Assembly: GCA_016707525.1 (NCBI GenBank)
Contig: JADJHP010000006.1
Location: 1 to 64,000, forward strand
Direction: 5' to 3'
From: Ignavibacteriota bacterium
GTDB taxonomy: Bacteria > Bacteroidota > Ignavibacteria > UBA10030 > UBA6906
Length of the DNA: 64,000 nt
Positions 46,173 to 55,748 of the stretch are shown here, in pieces (the first letter of the stretch is position 1; every line of letters begins with the position of its first letter). The position numbers and the translations under genes were made by a program. The notes beneath the pieces were generated by a model that was not told the DNA's origin, searched no databases, and saw only the letters and a program-made list of their open reading frames with translations.

Positions 46173-48067
46173 CCGCCGTGGCGGAACACGTGCAGGCAGG
46201 GCTCGAGCATCATCGTGCCGGACGGCTGGACGATGCGGCGCGTGAGTATGGCTACGTGCTCACCGCGGACCCGTCCAATGTTGCCGTGCTCCGGCTCATG
46301 GGTATCCTGCACACCCACCGTGGCGATCACGACCAGGCGGTGATGGTGCTGCAGGCCGCCGCCGCGTTGGAACCCGGTGCGGCGGAGATCTTCAACGACC
46401 TCGGGCTTGCGCTCCGTGCGAAGGGGGATGTTCATGCGGCGCTCGATGCGTTCAATGACGCACTGCGTCTGTTCCCGAAGTTCGGTCCGGCCCATTTCAA
46501 CAAGGGAGTGACGCTGGAGGCGTTGGGCGCTCGTGTGCAGGCAGTGGATGCCTACACCCTCGCGCTGGAGGCCGATGCGGGGCTCCATGCAGCACGATTC
46601 AATCGTGCATCGATACACTTTGCTGCCGGACAGTATGCCATGGCCGCCGACGATGCCGGCAGTGTCCGTCTTGCCGATCCCGCTCTGCTTGAAGCACATG
46701 TGTTGTATGGCCGCGCGTCACTGGAACTCCGGCGACTCGCCGACGCGAAAAAGGCCTTCCGGGCTGTGATCACCCGTGCGCCGGGGTTCGCTCCCGCACA
46801 CACTCTTCTCGGTTCGGTGTATACGATCGAACACAAGTTCCAGGATGCCGCGATCGCGCTCACCGAGGCATTGCGCCTCGATCCGGCCGATGTGCAGGCG
46901 ACGTTCCTGCTGGGACTTGTCCGGTTGCATCAGTACGATCTGGCCGCGGCGCACGACCTGCTCGATCGCGCCCGGCTGGCACAGCCGTTGCGCCCGGAGA
47001 TCACCACGGCGCTGGCGTTCACCGCGCGCCGTGCCGGACGCCTGGAGGATGCCCGCATGTACCTCCGCGCGGCGCTCGACGCCGATCCGTCGTATGCCGA
47101 CGCGCACTGGCACCTCGCCGACCTCCATCTCCTTCTCGGGGAGTATGAGCAGGGATGGGAAGAATTCGAATGGCGATGGAAGCATGAGGGGTTCCTCACC
47201 CCGGGGTGGGACCCTTCGATGCGTGCGTGGCAGGGGGAGCCGGTTGAGGGGAAAACCATGCTGCTGTACCCCGAGCAGGGGTTCGGCGACACCCTCCATT
47301 TTGTGAGGTATGCATCGCTCCTCACAGAACGCGGTGCACACGTCTACCTCGGCACGCCACCGGAACTCGCCGACCTCCTTGCAGGCATTCCCGGTATCCG
47401 CGGTGTCGTCACCTCACGGTCGGATGCCCCTCCGTGTGATGTGATCTGTCCGCTGATGTCGTTGCCGCGCCTCTTCTGTACGCATCCCGGCAATGTTCCG
47501 GCAACCGTGCCGTATCTCTTCGCCGATCCGGAAAAGGTCCGCGCCTGGAGCACACGGTTCCCCGATGATGGCAAGCTCCGTATCGGGATCATCTGGTCCG
47601 GCAATCCGAAGCAGGAGAACAACCGTCACCGGGCGTGCAGCCTGAGCGACCTGCTGCCTCTCCTCGGGCGCGACCAGTGCCATGTGTACAGCCTGCAGAA
47701 GGGAGAACCGACCCACGAGCTTGCTGATCGCCCGGAGGCGTCATCCGTCATCGACCTTTCGGCGGGGCTGACAACTTTCGCGGAGACGGCTGCCGCGCTG
47801 CAGAATATCGATGTGCTGATCAGCACGGATACCGGGAGCGTCCATCTCGCGGGTGCCCTCGGGCGTCCGGTCTGGCTCCTCGTGTCGGCGATCCCTGACT
47901 GGCGATGGGGTGTGTCCGGTGCGACAACGCCCTGGTACCCGGATGTAACGATGTTCCGTCAGCAACACTGTGGCGACTGGAGCGGGGCGGTGCACGCTGT
48001 CGGCGAGGCACTCGATACTCTGCTCCGGTCTCGTGTCCATGTCCATTCTCATCGTACGGAGGAATAG
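46169..48067 (+). CDS. TPR-GT-B glycosyltransferase, module 2
   Basis: The 632-residue protein has about nine TPRs (1-340), the longest TPR superhelix among the eight modules, and a GT-B domain (about 350-620) with EQGWEEFEWRWK, LYPEQGFGDTLHFVRYASLL, STDTGSVHLAGALGRPVWLL and PWYPDVTMFRQQ. The usual Ala-Val before the HLAGALG motif is replaced by Gly-Ser, so donor recognition could differ. The ATG at 46169 overlaps the preceding stop; GGGGGAGG lies just upstream. Confidence 0.85.
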   Translation: MTAVAEHVQAGLEHHRAGRLDDAAREYGYVLTADPSNVAVLRLMGILHTHRGDHDQAVMVLQAAAALEPGAAEIFNDLGLALRAKGDVHAALDAFNDALRLFPKFGPAHFNKGVTLEALGARVQAVDAYTLALEADAGLHAARFNRASIHFAAGQYAMAADDAGSVRLADPALLEAHVLYGRASLELRRLADAKKAFRAVITRAPGFAPAHTLLGSVYTIEHKFQDAAIALTEALRLDPADVQATFLLGLVRLHQYDLAAAHDLLDRARLAQPLRPEITTALAFTARRAGRLEDARMYLRAALDADPSYADAHWHLADLHLLLGEYEQGWEEFEWRWKHEGFLTPGWDPSMRAWQGEPVEGKTMLLYPEQGFGDTLHFVRYASLLTERGAHVYLGTPPELADLLAGIPGIRGVVTSRSDAPPCDVICPLMSLPRLFCTHPGNVPATVPYLFADPEKVRAWSTRFPDDGKLRIGIIWSGNPKQENNRHRACSLSDLLPLLGRDQCHVYSLQKGEPTHELADRPEASSVIDLSAGLTTFAETAAALQNIDVLISTDTGSVHLAGALGRPVWLLVSAIPDWRWGVSGATTPWYPDVTMFRQQHCGDWSGAVHAVGEALDTLLRSRVHVHSHRTEE

Positions 48068-48073
48068 GAATCT

Positions 48074-48730
48074 ATGCTCACGCGTGATGCTGTGCTGCCG
48101 ATCCCGGCGGGGGGATTGGAGCGGTTCGCCGATTTCCTTGCGATGACGATCGATCAGACGTATCCGGAGAAGCCATCCGAACCTCATGTGAGTGTCACCG
48201 CGATCATGCTGGATAAGGTGCTCGACCTGAGCGGGCTGCGGAAACCCAGCCGGATACTTGACGTCGGGTGTGGACAGGGGCCGGCGCTCGATGTGATCCG
48301 TGAACGGGGATATCACGCTGTCGGGATCACGGTGAACGATGAGGACCTGCGCGTGTGCCGGGAGAAGGGACATGACGTGTACAAGATGGAGCAGTCGTTC
48401 CTCGATTTCCCGTCTTCAAGTTTCGATCTGATCTGGGCGCGCCATTGCGTCGAACACAGCGTGATGCCGTTCTTCACGCTGTTCGGGTTCGCGGCCATCC
48501 TGCAGGAGGGAGGATTCCTCTACCTTGAAGTGCCGGCTCCGGATACGGCGTGCCACCACGAAATGAACGTGAATCACTACAGCGTCCTGACGAAGAGTTC
48601 ATGGAAGTCGCTCCTGCAGCGGTGCGGCTTCTCGATACTCTGGGAGAATGACTTCGAGTTCCAGGTGCCGGCCGGGCCGGATGCGTACCTCATGTTCGTT
48701 TGTCAGAAGAAATCCGCCGTGAAGGGATGA
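48074..48730 (+). CDS. SAM-dependent methyltransferase
   Basis: The 218-residue class I methyltransferase has RILDVGCGQGPALDVIRERG (motif I), AVGITVNDEDLRVCREKG and SFDLIWARHCVEHSVMPFF. An acceptor region contains CHHEMNVNHYSVLTKSSWKS. This is typical of Methyltransf_11/23 enzymes of glycan clusters. It starts six bases after module 2, and its end overlaps the next ATG. It sits inside the run of TPR-GT modules, so the methylated target is probably the same glycan. Confidence 0.82.
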   Translation: MLTRDAVLPIPAGGLERFADFLAMTIDQTYPEKPSEPHVSVTAIMLDKVLDLSGLRKPSRILDVGCGQGPALDVIRERGYHAVGITVNDEDLRVCREKGHDVYKMEQSFLDFPSSSFDLIWARHCVEHSVMPFFTLFGFAAILQEGGFLYLEVPAPDTACHHEMNVNHYSVLTKSSWKSLLQRCGFSILWENDFEFQVPAGPDAYLMFVCQKKSAVKG

Positions 48731-51700
48731 CGACCACCGCCTCCATAGAACACGCTCTCGAAAAGCACCGTAGCGGGGACCTTGCCGGTGCCCGGGAGGC
48801 CTATGGCCTGATCCTCGAGGGCCATCCGGAGGATGTGACCGCCGTGCACTTGATGGGCGTGATCTGCAGCCAGCGTCATGAATGGCACGAGGCGGAATCC
48901 TGGTTCCGCCGGACGATCGCGCTTGCCCCTGCATACGCCCCCGCATATGGGAACCTCGGGCTTGTCCTCTCCGAAACGGGGCGTAGCGAGGAAGCCCTGG
49001 AGTGCCTGGAGCGGTCGCTCACGCTCGACCCCGGTCAGGCGGGCGTCTGGAACAATCTGGGGATGGTCCAGGTCCGATGCTCACGTTACCGCGATGCGGT
49101 GCATGCGTGCCGCACCGCACTCGACCTTGCGCCGGCGTCGGCGGATGCGCTCTGCAATCTCTCCAATGCGCTGCGTGGTATCGGCGACCTGAACGGCGCT
49201 CTGGATGCCGCCACCCGTGCCACGGAAGCTCGTCCCGGTCTTGCCGAAGCCTTCAACAGCAAAGGGAATATCCTCGCCGGTCTTGACCGCACCGGCGAAG
49301 CGATGGATGCCTATACGCGTGCCATCGAACTCCGTCCGGACTATCTCAGCCCGCTGAACAATCTTGCGAAGCTCTCTCGGGAGCGCGGCGACCTTGTGAA
49401 CGCACGGGCACTCTATGGCCGCGCCCTGGGGATCGATCCGGCGTCCGCGGACGCACATTGGGGATCCTCCTTTGTGCATCTCCTTGCCGGTCAGCTCGAC
49501 CGGGGATGGGAGGAGTATGCGTGGCGCTGGCGGCTGGCCACGGTACCTGATGCCCGTGTCTTCGATTCTCCCCGTTGGGACGGTACGGCACGCCGCGGGA
49601 TGACGTTGCTCCTCGTCTGCGAACAGGGACTCGGTGATGCGATCCAGTTCATCCGCTATGCCCCCCTCCTTGCGTCGGAGGGGGTGCGCGTCATCGTGGA
49701 AGCCCCCGAAGCGCTCGTTCGCCTGCTTGGCACCGTTGCCGGCGTGGAACGGGTCGTGGTGCGGGGCACACCCCTTCCAGCGCATGATGCCCACTGTCCG
49801 TTGCTGGATCTTCCCGGTCATTGCCGGACGACCCTGGCAACGATCCCGGCGAACGTACCGTACCTGCGTGTGACGCCTGCGGCGGATCATTGGAAGGAAC
49901 GTGTCGAGTGCGACCCCTCCCGCATCCGGGTCGGACTCGTGTGGGCGGGGAGTACGGGGCACATCGATGACCGCCGCCGTTCCTGCGGCGTGGACCTCAT
50001 GAGCCGCATAGCGGAGGTTCCCGGTGTCACGGTGTATAACCTGCAACAGAACGTGAACGCCGGGAGTGTCCCGGGGAGCCTCCGGAGTGTCTGGGTGGAT
50101 CATAGTGCGGCGTTCCATGATGTGATGGATACTGCCGGCCTTGTCGCGCATCTCGATCTGGTCATCACGGTGGATACCATGATGGCGCATCTTGCCGGTG
50201 CCCTCGGCATTCCCGTGTGGTTGATGGTGCCGTACGCACCGGATTGGCGGTGGATGCTGGGCCGCAGGGATTCGCCGTGGTACCCGACGATGCACCTCTT
50301 CCGTCAACCGGAACCCGGTGCATGGACTGAGGTCATGGATCGTGTGGTGGAGGAACTGTCGGGGTTCGTATCGGAACGTGTCTCCCCGGCTCCGTCCGTG
50401 GCCGCCCTGCCAGGCATCGAGCAAGCGCTTCAACTCCATGAGGCCGGTGACCTTGCAGCGGCGGGTGCTGCCTATCGCGCGATCCTCCGCAATGCGCCGG
50501 ACGACCATGACGCATTGTATCTTTTCTCCGTACTCGGGCATCAGACGGGGCGCGCCGGTGATGGCCTTCGTTGTGTCCGGCGGCTGCTGGAACTTCAGCC
50601 CTCGCACGCCGAAGGATGGAACAGCCTCGGCAATCTTCTGCATGACACGGGGGACCTGCAGGGAGCCGTGGATGCCTTCGAGAAGGCGCTCCGGATCAGG
50701 CCGGACTACGGCGACGTTGTGTACAACATGGGGCGGGTCCTGTGCGACCTGTGGCGGTTGGATGAAGCGCTGGCATGCAGTGAGCGTGCGAGAATGATGG
50801 GAGTGCCGGAGAAGCTCGCGAGGAATAACGCCGGGCTCGTGCTCTACCGTCAGGGACGGTTCGGGGCTGCCATCGATGAGTATCGCAGGGCTCTTGCACT
50901 CGATCACGGATTCGTGGATGCGCACTGGAATCTCGCCCATGCGCTTCTCCACACCGGTGAGTTCGGAGAGGGCTGGAAAGAATTCGAGTGGCGTTGGGCG
51001 CGTCCGGATTTCCAGAGCTTACGTGTCCCGTACACGATGCCACGCTGGGACGGTACGCCGATGCCGGACAGGACGATCCTCCTCTGGGCAGAACAGGGCT
51101 TCGGTGATGTCATCCATTGTCTCCGGTATCTGCAGGCGGTGGCTGACCGCGGCTTACGCATCATCGTGGAGGCGCCGCTGCCCCTCCAGCGGCTCGTATC
51201 AGCATCGCCGTACGTAGCGGACGTCGTCCGCCGTGGATCCCTGCCGCCGCACGACGTACAGCTTCCACTCATGAGCCTCCCCGGTGTCCTCGGACATCCC
51301 AGGGGGGCGTTCCCATCGGGCCCGTTCATCACGGTTGATGATGCGGCACGCGAACGATGGGAGGAGAGGTTCGTCCATATAGGGTCCGCTCTGCGGGTCG
51401 GGATGGTGTGGTCCGGAAGCCGCACAAATCCCGCCGGGCGCTACCGGTCGGTTCCGATCGCCGCCCTGGCCCCGCTTGCAGACGTGCCGGGTGTTGTCTA
51501 TGTCGACCTTCAGAAGGACGATCCGGACCATGACTTCGCCGGGTCGCCGCTTGCCATGATCGGCGCAGACTGGACACGTGAGTTCATCGATTTCACAGAC
51601 ACCGCGGCACTTATCTCCGTCCTGGATGTCGTCGTCACGATCGATACCGCTGTGGCGCATCTTGCTGGCGCCCTCGGGAAGGAAGTCTGGTTGCTGCTCT

Positions 51701-52887
51701 CGAAGCATCACGACTGGCGCTGGGGAGGTGAAGGCGAAACGACCCCGTGGTACAGGTCGGTCCGGCTTCTACGACAATCCCGGCAGGGCGATTGGCAGGA
51801 TGTGGTCGCGCGATGCCATGCGATGCTGGAACGGCGGATCTCCTTTGAAGCATCAGCCAATGCCGGGGTCGCGCGGATGCACGAGGGGAATCCCGGGCAG
51901 GGGGTGCGCGACCTTCAGCGGGCGGTGGCCCTTGCCCCTGACCACGCTGGCGTCCACTTCGATCTGGCCCTTGCGCTGCTGGCCACGGGGGAGTGGACCC
52001 GTGGGTTTGTGGAATATGAATGGCGCCTGCGCATGGAAGGTGCGCACGCCTCATGCCGTCCGTACCCGCAACCGCGGTGGCACGGCGAATCCATCCGGGG
52101 AAGAACGATACTTGTGTACGCCGAACAGGGATTTGGTGATGCCATTCAGTTTGTACGGTATGCCGGCCTCCTGCACGATCTCGGTGCACGCGTCATCGTT
52201 GAGTGCCGGCGGGAACTGACGGCGCTCTTCCATTGCGTGGCCGGTGTTGATGCAGTGATCGCGCGAGGCGACGCCCCGCCGGCGTTCGACCTGCACGTTC
52301 CGATGTTGAGCATCCCGGGGATCCTCGGAACGACGCCGCAGAATGTGCCGGCGAACATTCCGTATATCGTACTGCCGGAAGGGCCAGCATCGGAGAGGCC
52401 TGTACTCTTCGCAGAGGCTCAGCCGGGACCCATGATCGGATTGGTATGGTCGGGCAATAGTGTGTCGTCGATCGACGGCGAACGATCGCTCTCACGGCAG
52501 GAGATGTTGCGGTTCCTTCCTTCCGATGGCGTCACGTACGTACGTCTCCAGCCTGGCCACCCGGGTGCAGGAGTGGAGGAACAGGACGGAGAACATCACG
52601 TGATCGATGCATCGCCGGTGATCGGGGATTTCATGGATACCGCCCGTATCATCAGCCATTGTGATGCGGTCATCAGCGTGGATACCGCGGTCGCCCATCT
52701 GGCGGGTGCCCTGGGCAAGACGGTCGTGAACCTGATCCCTGTCCATGCGGATTGGCGCTGGCTCACGAAAGGCGAAACGACAGCGTGGTACCCGACAATG
52801 AGGTTGCGCCGAGTCGCAACGCGGAGTCTGGGAGGATGTGTTGCAGGGTGTGGGGCACGATATTCACCGGATACGAGAGCACTATGA
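48727..52887 (+). CDS. Triple TPR-GT-B glycosyltransferase, modules 3-5
   Basis: The ~1386-residue protein has three complete TPR + GT-B modules in one chain. Each has the hallmark triad: [CA]EQG[LF]GD near 306, 800 and 1154; the motif [VI]DTxxAHLAGALG; and DWRW with WYP. Module 3 has TPRs at about 1-250 and GT at 265-545; module 4 has TPRs at 560-740 and GT at 755-1045; module 5 has very few TPRs before its GT. The last ~20 codons are out of frame: an extra G at about 52811 changes LRQSQRGVWEDVLQGVG into LRRVATRSLGG. Without it the protein would end at 52897, overlapping the next gene. Confidence 0.85.
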   Translation: MTTTASIEHALEKHRSGDLAGAREAYGLILEGHPEDVTAVHLMGVICSQRHEWHEAESWFRRTIALAPAYAPAYGNLGLVLSETGRSEEALECLERSLTLDPGQAGVWNNLGMVQVRCSRYRDAVHACRTALDLAPASADALCNLSNALRGIGDLNGALDAATRATEARPGLAEAFNSKGNILAGLDRTGEAMDAYTRAIELRPDYLSPLNNLAKLSRERGDLVNARALYGRALGIDPASADAHWGSSFVHLLAGQLDRGWEEYAWRWRLATVPDARVFDSPRWDGTARRGMTLLLVCEQGLGDAIQFIRYAPLLASEGVRVIVEAPEALVRLLGTVAGVERVVVRGTPLPAHDAHCPLLDLPGHCRTTLATIPANVPYLRVTPAADHWKERVECDPSRIRVGLVWAGSTGHIDDRRRSCGVDLMSRIAEVPGVTVYNLQQNVNAGSVPGSLRSVWVDHSAAFHDVMDTAGLVAHLDLVITVDTMMAHLAGALGIPVWLMVPYAPDWRWMLGRRDSPWYPTMHLFRQPEPGAWTEVMDRVVEELSGFVSERVSPAPSVAALPGIEQALQLHEAGDLAAAGAAYRAILRNAPDDHDALYLFSVLGHQTGRAGDGLRCVRRLLELQPSHAEGWNSLGNLLHDTGDLQGAVDAFEKALRIRPDYGDVVYNMGRVLCDLWRLDEALACSERARMMGVPEKLARNNAGLVLYRQGRFGAAIDEYRRALALDHGFVDAHWNLAHALLHTGEFGEGWKEFEWRWARPDFQSLRVPYTMPRWDGTPMPDRTILLWAEQGFGDVIHCLRYLQAVADRGLRIIVEAPLPLQRLVSASPYVADVVRRGSLPPHDVQLPLMSLPGVLGHPRGAFPSGPFITVDDAARERWEERFVHIGSALRVGMVWSGSRTNPAGRYRSVPIAALAPLADVPGVVYVDLQKDDPDHDFAGSPLAMIGADWTREFIDFTDTAALISVLDVVVTIDTAVAHLAGALGKEVWLLLSKHHDWRWGGEGETTPWYRSVRLLRQSRQGDWQDVVARCHAMLERRISFEASANAGVARMHEGNPGQGVRDLQRAVALAPDHAGVHFDLALALLATGEWTRGFVEYEWRLRMEGAHASCRPYPQPRWHGESIRGRTILVYAEQGFGDAIQFVRYAGLLHDLGARVIVECRRELTALFHCVAGVDAVIARGDAPPAFDLHVPMLSIPGILGTTPQNVPANIPYIVLPEGPASERPVLFAEAQPGPMIGLVWSGNSVSSIDGERSLSRQEMLRFLPSDGVTYVRLQPGHPGAGVEEQDGEHHVIDASPVIGDFMDTARIISHCDAVISVDTAVAHLAGALGKTVVNLIPVHADWRWLTKGETTAWYPTMRLRRVATRSLGGCVAGCGARYSPDTRAL

Positions 52888-55748
52888 TCATCAGTAATGA
52901 GAAGCAGTCGGCATCCGACAAGGATGCAGCGATCCGGCGGACATCCAAGGCCGAAGCGTTGAACGTTCTCGGCATGAGGGCGGTCCAGCGTGGCGATTAC
53001 GCCGAAGCCGTGTCGTTGTTCAGCCAGGCTGCGGCAACGGACCCGGTGTCTGCAGGGGCGCAGTACAATCTTGCGCGTGCGCTCAAGGATGCAGGACGGA
53101 CCGTGGAGGCGCTTGCCGCGTTCCGGAAGGTGGTTTCTCTCCATCCTGCAGATGCCGATGCATGGTACACCATGGGGAATACCTGTGCGATGCTGGGCGA
53201 ACACGCCGAAGCAGAGCATGCCTATCGCCGTGCCCTTGAACTCCGCCCGGAAGATGTCCGGATGTACAACAATCTTGCCGTGGCATTGCAGGCGCTGGGG
53301 CGCCTGGATGAGGCCGATGCGGTCGCCTGCGTTGGCCTTGCCATCGATCCCGGGTATGCGGATCTCCACTACAATCATGCCCTGGTGTTGCTTCTGCAGG
53401 GACGCTTCACGGACGGATGGCGGGAATTCGAATACCGCTTCGACACCAGCGACCACGCCAATCCCCTTCGCCCGGATGTGCATCCGCGGTGGACCGGTGG
53501 ACCGTTGGAGGGGAAGACACTCCTCCTGGCGTCCGAACAGGGGCTCGGCGATACGATCCAGTTCATACGTTTTGCACGCGACCTCAAGGACCGGGGGGCG
53601 CATGTGATCGTGGAATGTGCCCAGGAGCTCGCTGCGCTTCTTCTCTCTGCCCCTGGCGTTGATGCGGTGGTGCCACGCGGCAGCGCGATGCCTTCGTATG
53701 ATATGTGGACCCCCATGCTGAGCGTCCCGGCGATCACCGGGATGGACAACGAACATGTGTTCGGGCTTTCGGTGCCGTATCTGTTCTCCGATCAGGGCAA
53801 CGTGACAGCGTGGCGATCGCGCCTTCAGGGATCCCCTGCAGGAGCGCGTGTGGGATGCGTGTGGTCCGGCAATCCGCGTCACCGCAACGACCGCTCCCGG
53901 TCGTGTCCCCCGGGAGAGTTCACGGCATTGGCCGCGATCCCCGGCATCCAGTTCTTCAGTCTTCAGGTCCGGAACGATACCGCGGCATCCCGCGCGTTGT
54001 TCCCCATGTGTCATGACCTCACCGACAACATCCGTGATTTCAGTGATACGGCAGCGCTGATCAGCGTGCTCGATCTCGTTATCACGGTGGACACCGCTGT
54101 GGCACATCTGGCAGGGGCGATGGGGAAACCCGTCTGGCTCTTGCTCCCGCACGCGCCGGATTGGCGGTGGATGCTGCGGCGCAAGGACAGTCCGTGGTAT
54201 CCCTCCATGACGATCTATCGTCAGGAGCATGCCGGGGAATGGTCGGAGGTTTTCGCGGTGGTCGCCAGAGAATTGCGCAGGATGGCATCGATGCCGCATC
54301 AACCGTCGCGCGCTCTCTCCGGTGGCACGTCGTTGCGGGGTCCGGTCTTGCGAGGTGCACCACCCCGCCACGATGTGCGGGCGCTCCTGGATCCGGCACC
54401 GTTGCTTGCCTATGCGGACGCTCTGACGCAGGCGGGCAACCGCCGCCATGCCATTGATACGTACCGTCGGCTTCTGGCCTTCCACCCGACGATAGCTCCC
54501 GCGTGGAACAATCTCGGGGTCTGTCTCCAGCAGGAAGGCGACCTCTCCGATGCCATCGCCGCGTTCGAACGTGCTGCCAAGCTGGATGCCTCGAATGCCG
54601 CGGTCCTGAACAACTTCGGATTTGCGTTGAGCGAGTACGGTGTCCGTGCCCGCGCGGCCGAGGTCCTCCGCCGTTCGATCGCGCTGGACCCCGCGCTCGC
54701 GGAAGCACACAACAACCTCGGGAATATCCTCAGAGCCGAGGATGATCGGGTGGGGGCGCGGCTCGCGTATGAGACCGCGATCTCCTGCAGGGCGGACTTT
54801 CCTGAGCCGCACTGGAATCTGGCGCAGTTGCTCCTCCAGGACGGCGAGTTCGAGCGGGGGTGGGTGGAGTATGAATGGCGCTGGCGGCGATCGGATTTCA
54901 CCAGCCCGTTGCGCAAGTTCTCACAGCCGCTCTGGAACGGCGAGGATGTCCGGGGGAAGACTATCCTGGTCCATGCGGAACAGGGATTCGGTGACACGAT
55001 ACAGTTCATCCGCTATCTGACCATGGTGCATGCACGCGGGGCGCGTATCGTCCTCGAATGCCAACCGGCGCTGGTCCGGCTCTTCCTGGGCCTGCCGATG
55101 GTGCATGCCGTCGTGGGAACGGGTTCACCGCTTCCTGCATTCGACGTCCATGTGCCGTTGATGTCGCTCCCCCGGATCTTCGGGACCTCGCTGAAGACCA
55201 TTCCGAAGCAGACCCCTTATCTGAATGTGCATGGCGCCGATGTGCGGCAATGGCGTTCCATCATCAATGGCGAAGGGCCCGCGGTCGGTGTCGTCTGGTC
55301 GGGGACCCAGCAGGTGAAGGTGCTTCGCAATCGGACGTGTCCGCTTCCCTTGATGGCCCCTCTGTTCTCGGTGGCGGGTGTGCGGATGTACAGTCTTCAG
55401 GTCGGGGATGCGGCCGCGGAACTCGCGAAGGTGCCGACAGGTTTTCGGCCGGTGGATCTTGGTCCGCACCTGCGTGACTTTGCGGACACCGCCGCGGCGG
55501 TGAGCATGCTCGATGTGGTGATCAGCATTGACACGGCGGTGGCCCATCTTGCAGGCGCACTGGGGAGGCAGGTGTGGTTGATCCTTCCGGAGGATGCTGA
55601 CTGGAGGTGGATGCGTGATCGTGACGACTCACCGTGGTATCCGGGGATGCATCTGTACCGTGAGAGGCGGGGGGAGGGTTGGTCTCCCGTGATAGCTCGT
55701 GTCGGTGAGGCGTTGCATTCATTGGTGGACAGGCATCGGGGACGGTGA
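52884..55748 (+). CDS. Double TPR-GT-B glycosyltransferase, modules 6-7
   Basis: The 954-residue protein has two TPR + GT-B modules. Module 6 has TPRs at about 15-170 and GT at 185-480 (ASEQGLGDTIQFIRFARDL, VDTAVAHLAGAMG). Module 7 has TPRs at about 510-660 and GT at 675-950 (HAEQGFGDTIQFIRYLTMV, IDTAVAHLAGALG, PWYPGMHLYRER). The ATG at 52884 lies inside the end of the preceding gene. The two GT domains are clearly related but far from identical, so this is an old duplication. The stop overlaps the next start (TGATG). Confidence 0.85.
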   Translation: MIISNEKQSASDKDAAIRRTSKAEALNVLGMRAVQRGDYAEAVSLFSQAAATDPVSAGAQYNLARALKDAGRTVEALAAFRKVVSLHPADADAWYTMGNTCAMLGEHAEAEHAYRRALELRPEDVRMYNNLAVALQALGRLDEADAVACVGLAIDPGYADLHYNHALVLLLQGRFTDGWREFEYRFDTSDHANPLRPDVHPRWTGGPLEGKTLLLASEQGLGDTIQFIRFARDLKDRGAHVIVECAQELAALLLSAPGVDAVVPRGSAMPSYDMWTPMLSVPAITGMDNEHVFGLSVPYLFSDQGNVTAWRSRLQGSPAGARVGCVWSGNPRHRNDRSRSCPPGEFTALAAIPGIQFFSLQVRNDTAASRALFPMCHDLTDNIRDFSDTAALISVLDLVITVDTAVAHLAGAMGKPVWLLLPHAPDWRWMLRRKDSPWYPSMTIYRQEHAGEWSEVFAVVARELRRMASMPHQPSRALSGGTSLRGPVLRGAPPRHDVRALLDPAPLLAYADALTQAGNRRHAIDTYRRLLAFHPTIAPAWNNLGVCLQQEGDLSDAIAAFERAAKLDASNAAVLNNFGFALSEYGVRARAAEVLRRSIALDPALAEAHNNLGNILRAEDDRVGARLAYETAISCRADFPEPHWNLAQLLLQDGEFERGWVEYEWRWRRSDFTSPLRKFSQPLWNGEDVRGKTILVHAEQGFGDTIQFIRYLTMVHARGARIVLECQPALVRLFLGLPMVHAVVGTGSPLPAFDVHVPLMSLPRIFGTSLKTIPKQTPYLNVHGADVRQWRSIINGEGPAVGVVWSGTQQVKVLRNRTCPLPLMAPLFSVAGVRMYSLQVGDAAAELAKVPTGFRPVDLGPHLRDFADTAAAVSMLDVVISIDTAVAHLAGALGRQVWLILPEDADWRWMRDRDDSPWYPGMHLYRERRGEGWSPVIARVGEALHSLVDRHRGR

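Noticed and set aside
49081..54812. Minus-strand open frames of 600-740 codons opposite the TPR-GT modules
   Set aside because: They arise from codon bias in the TPR-GT genes and show no domain. The plus-strand motifs are unambiguous.
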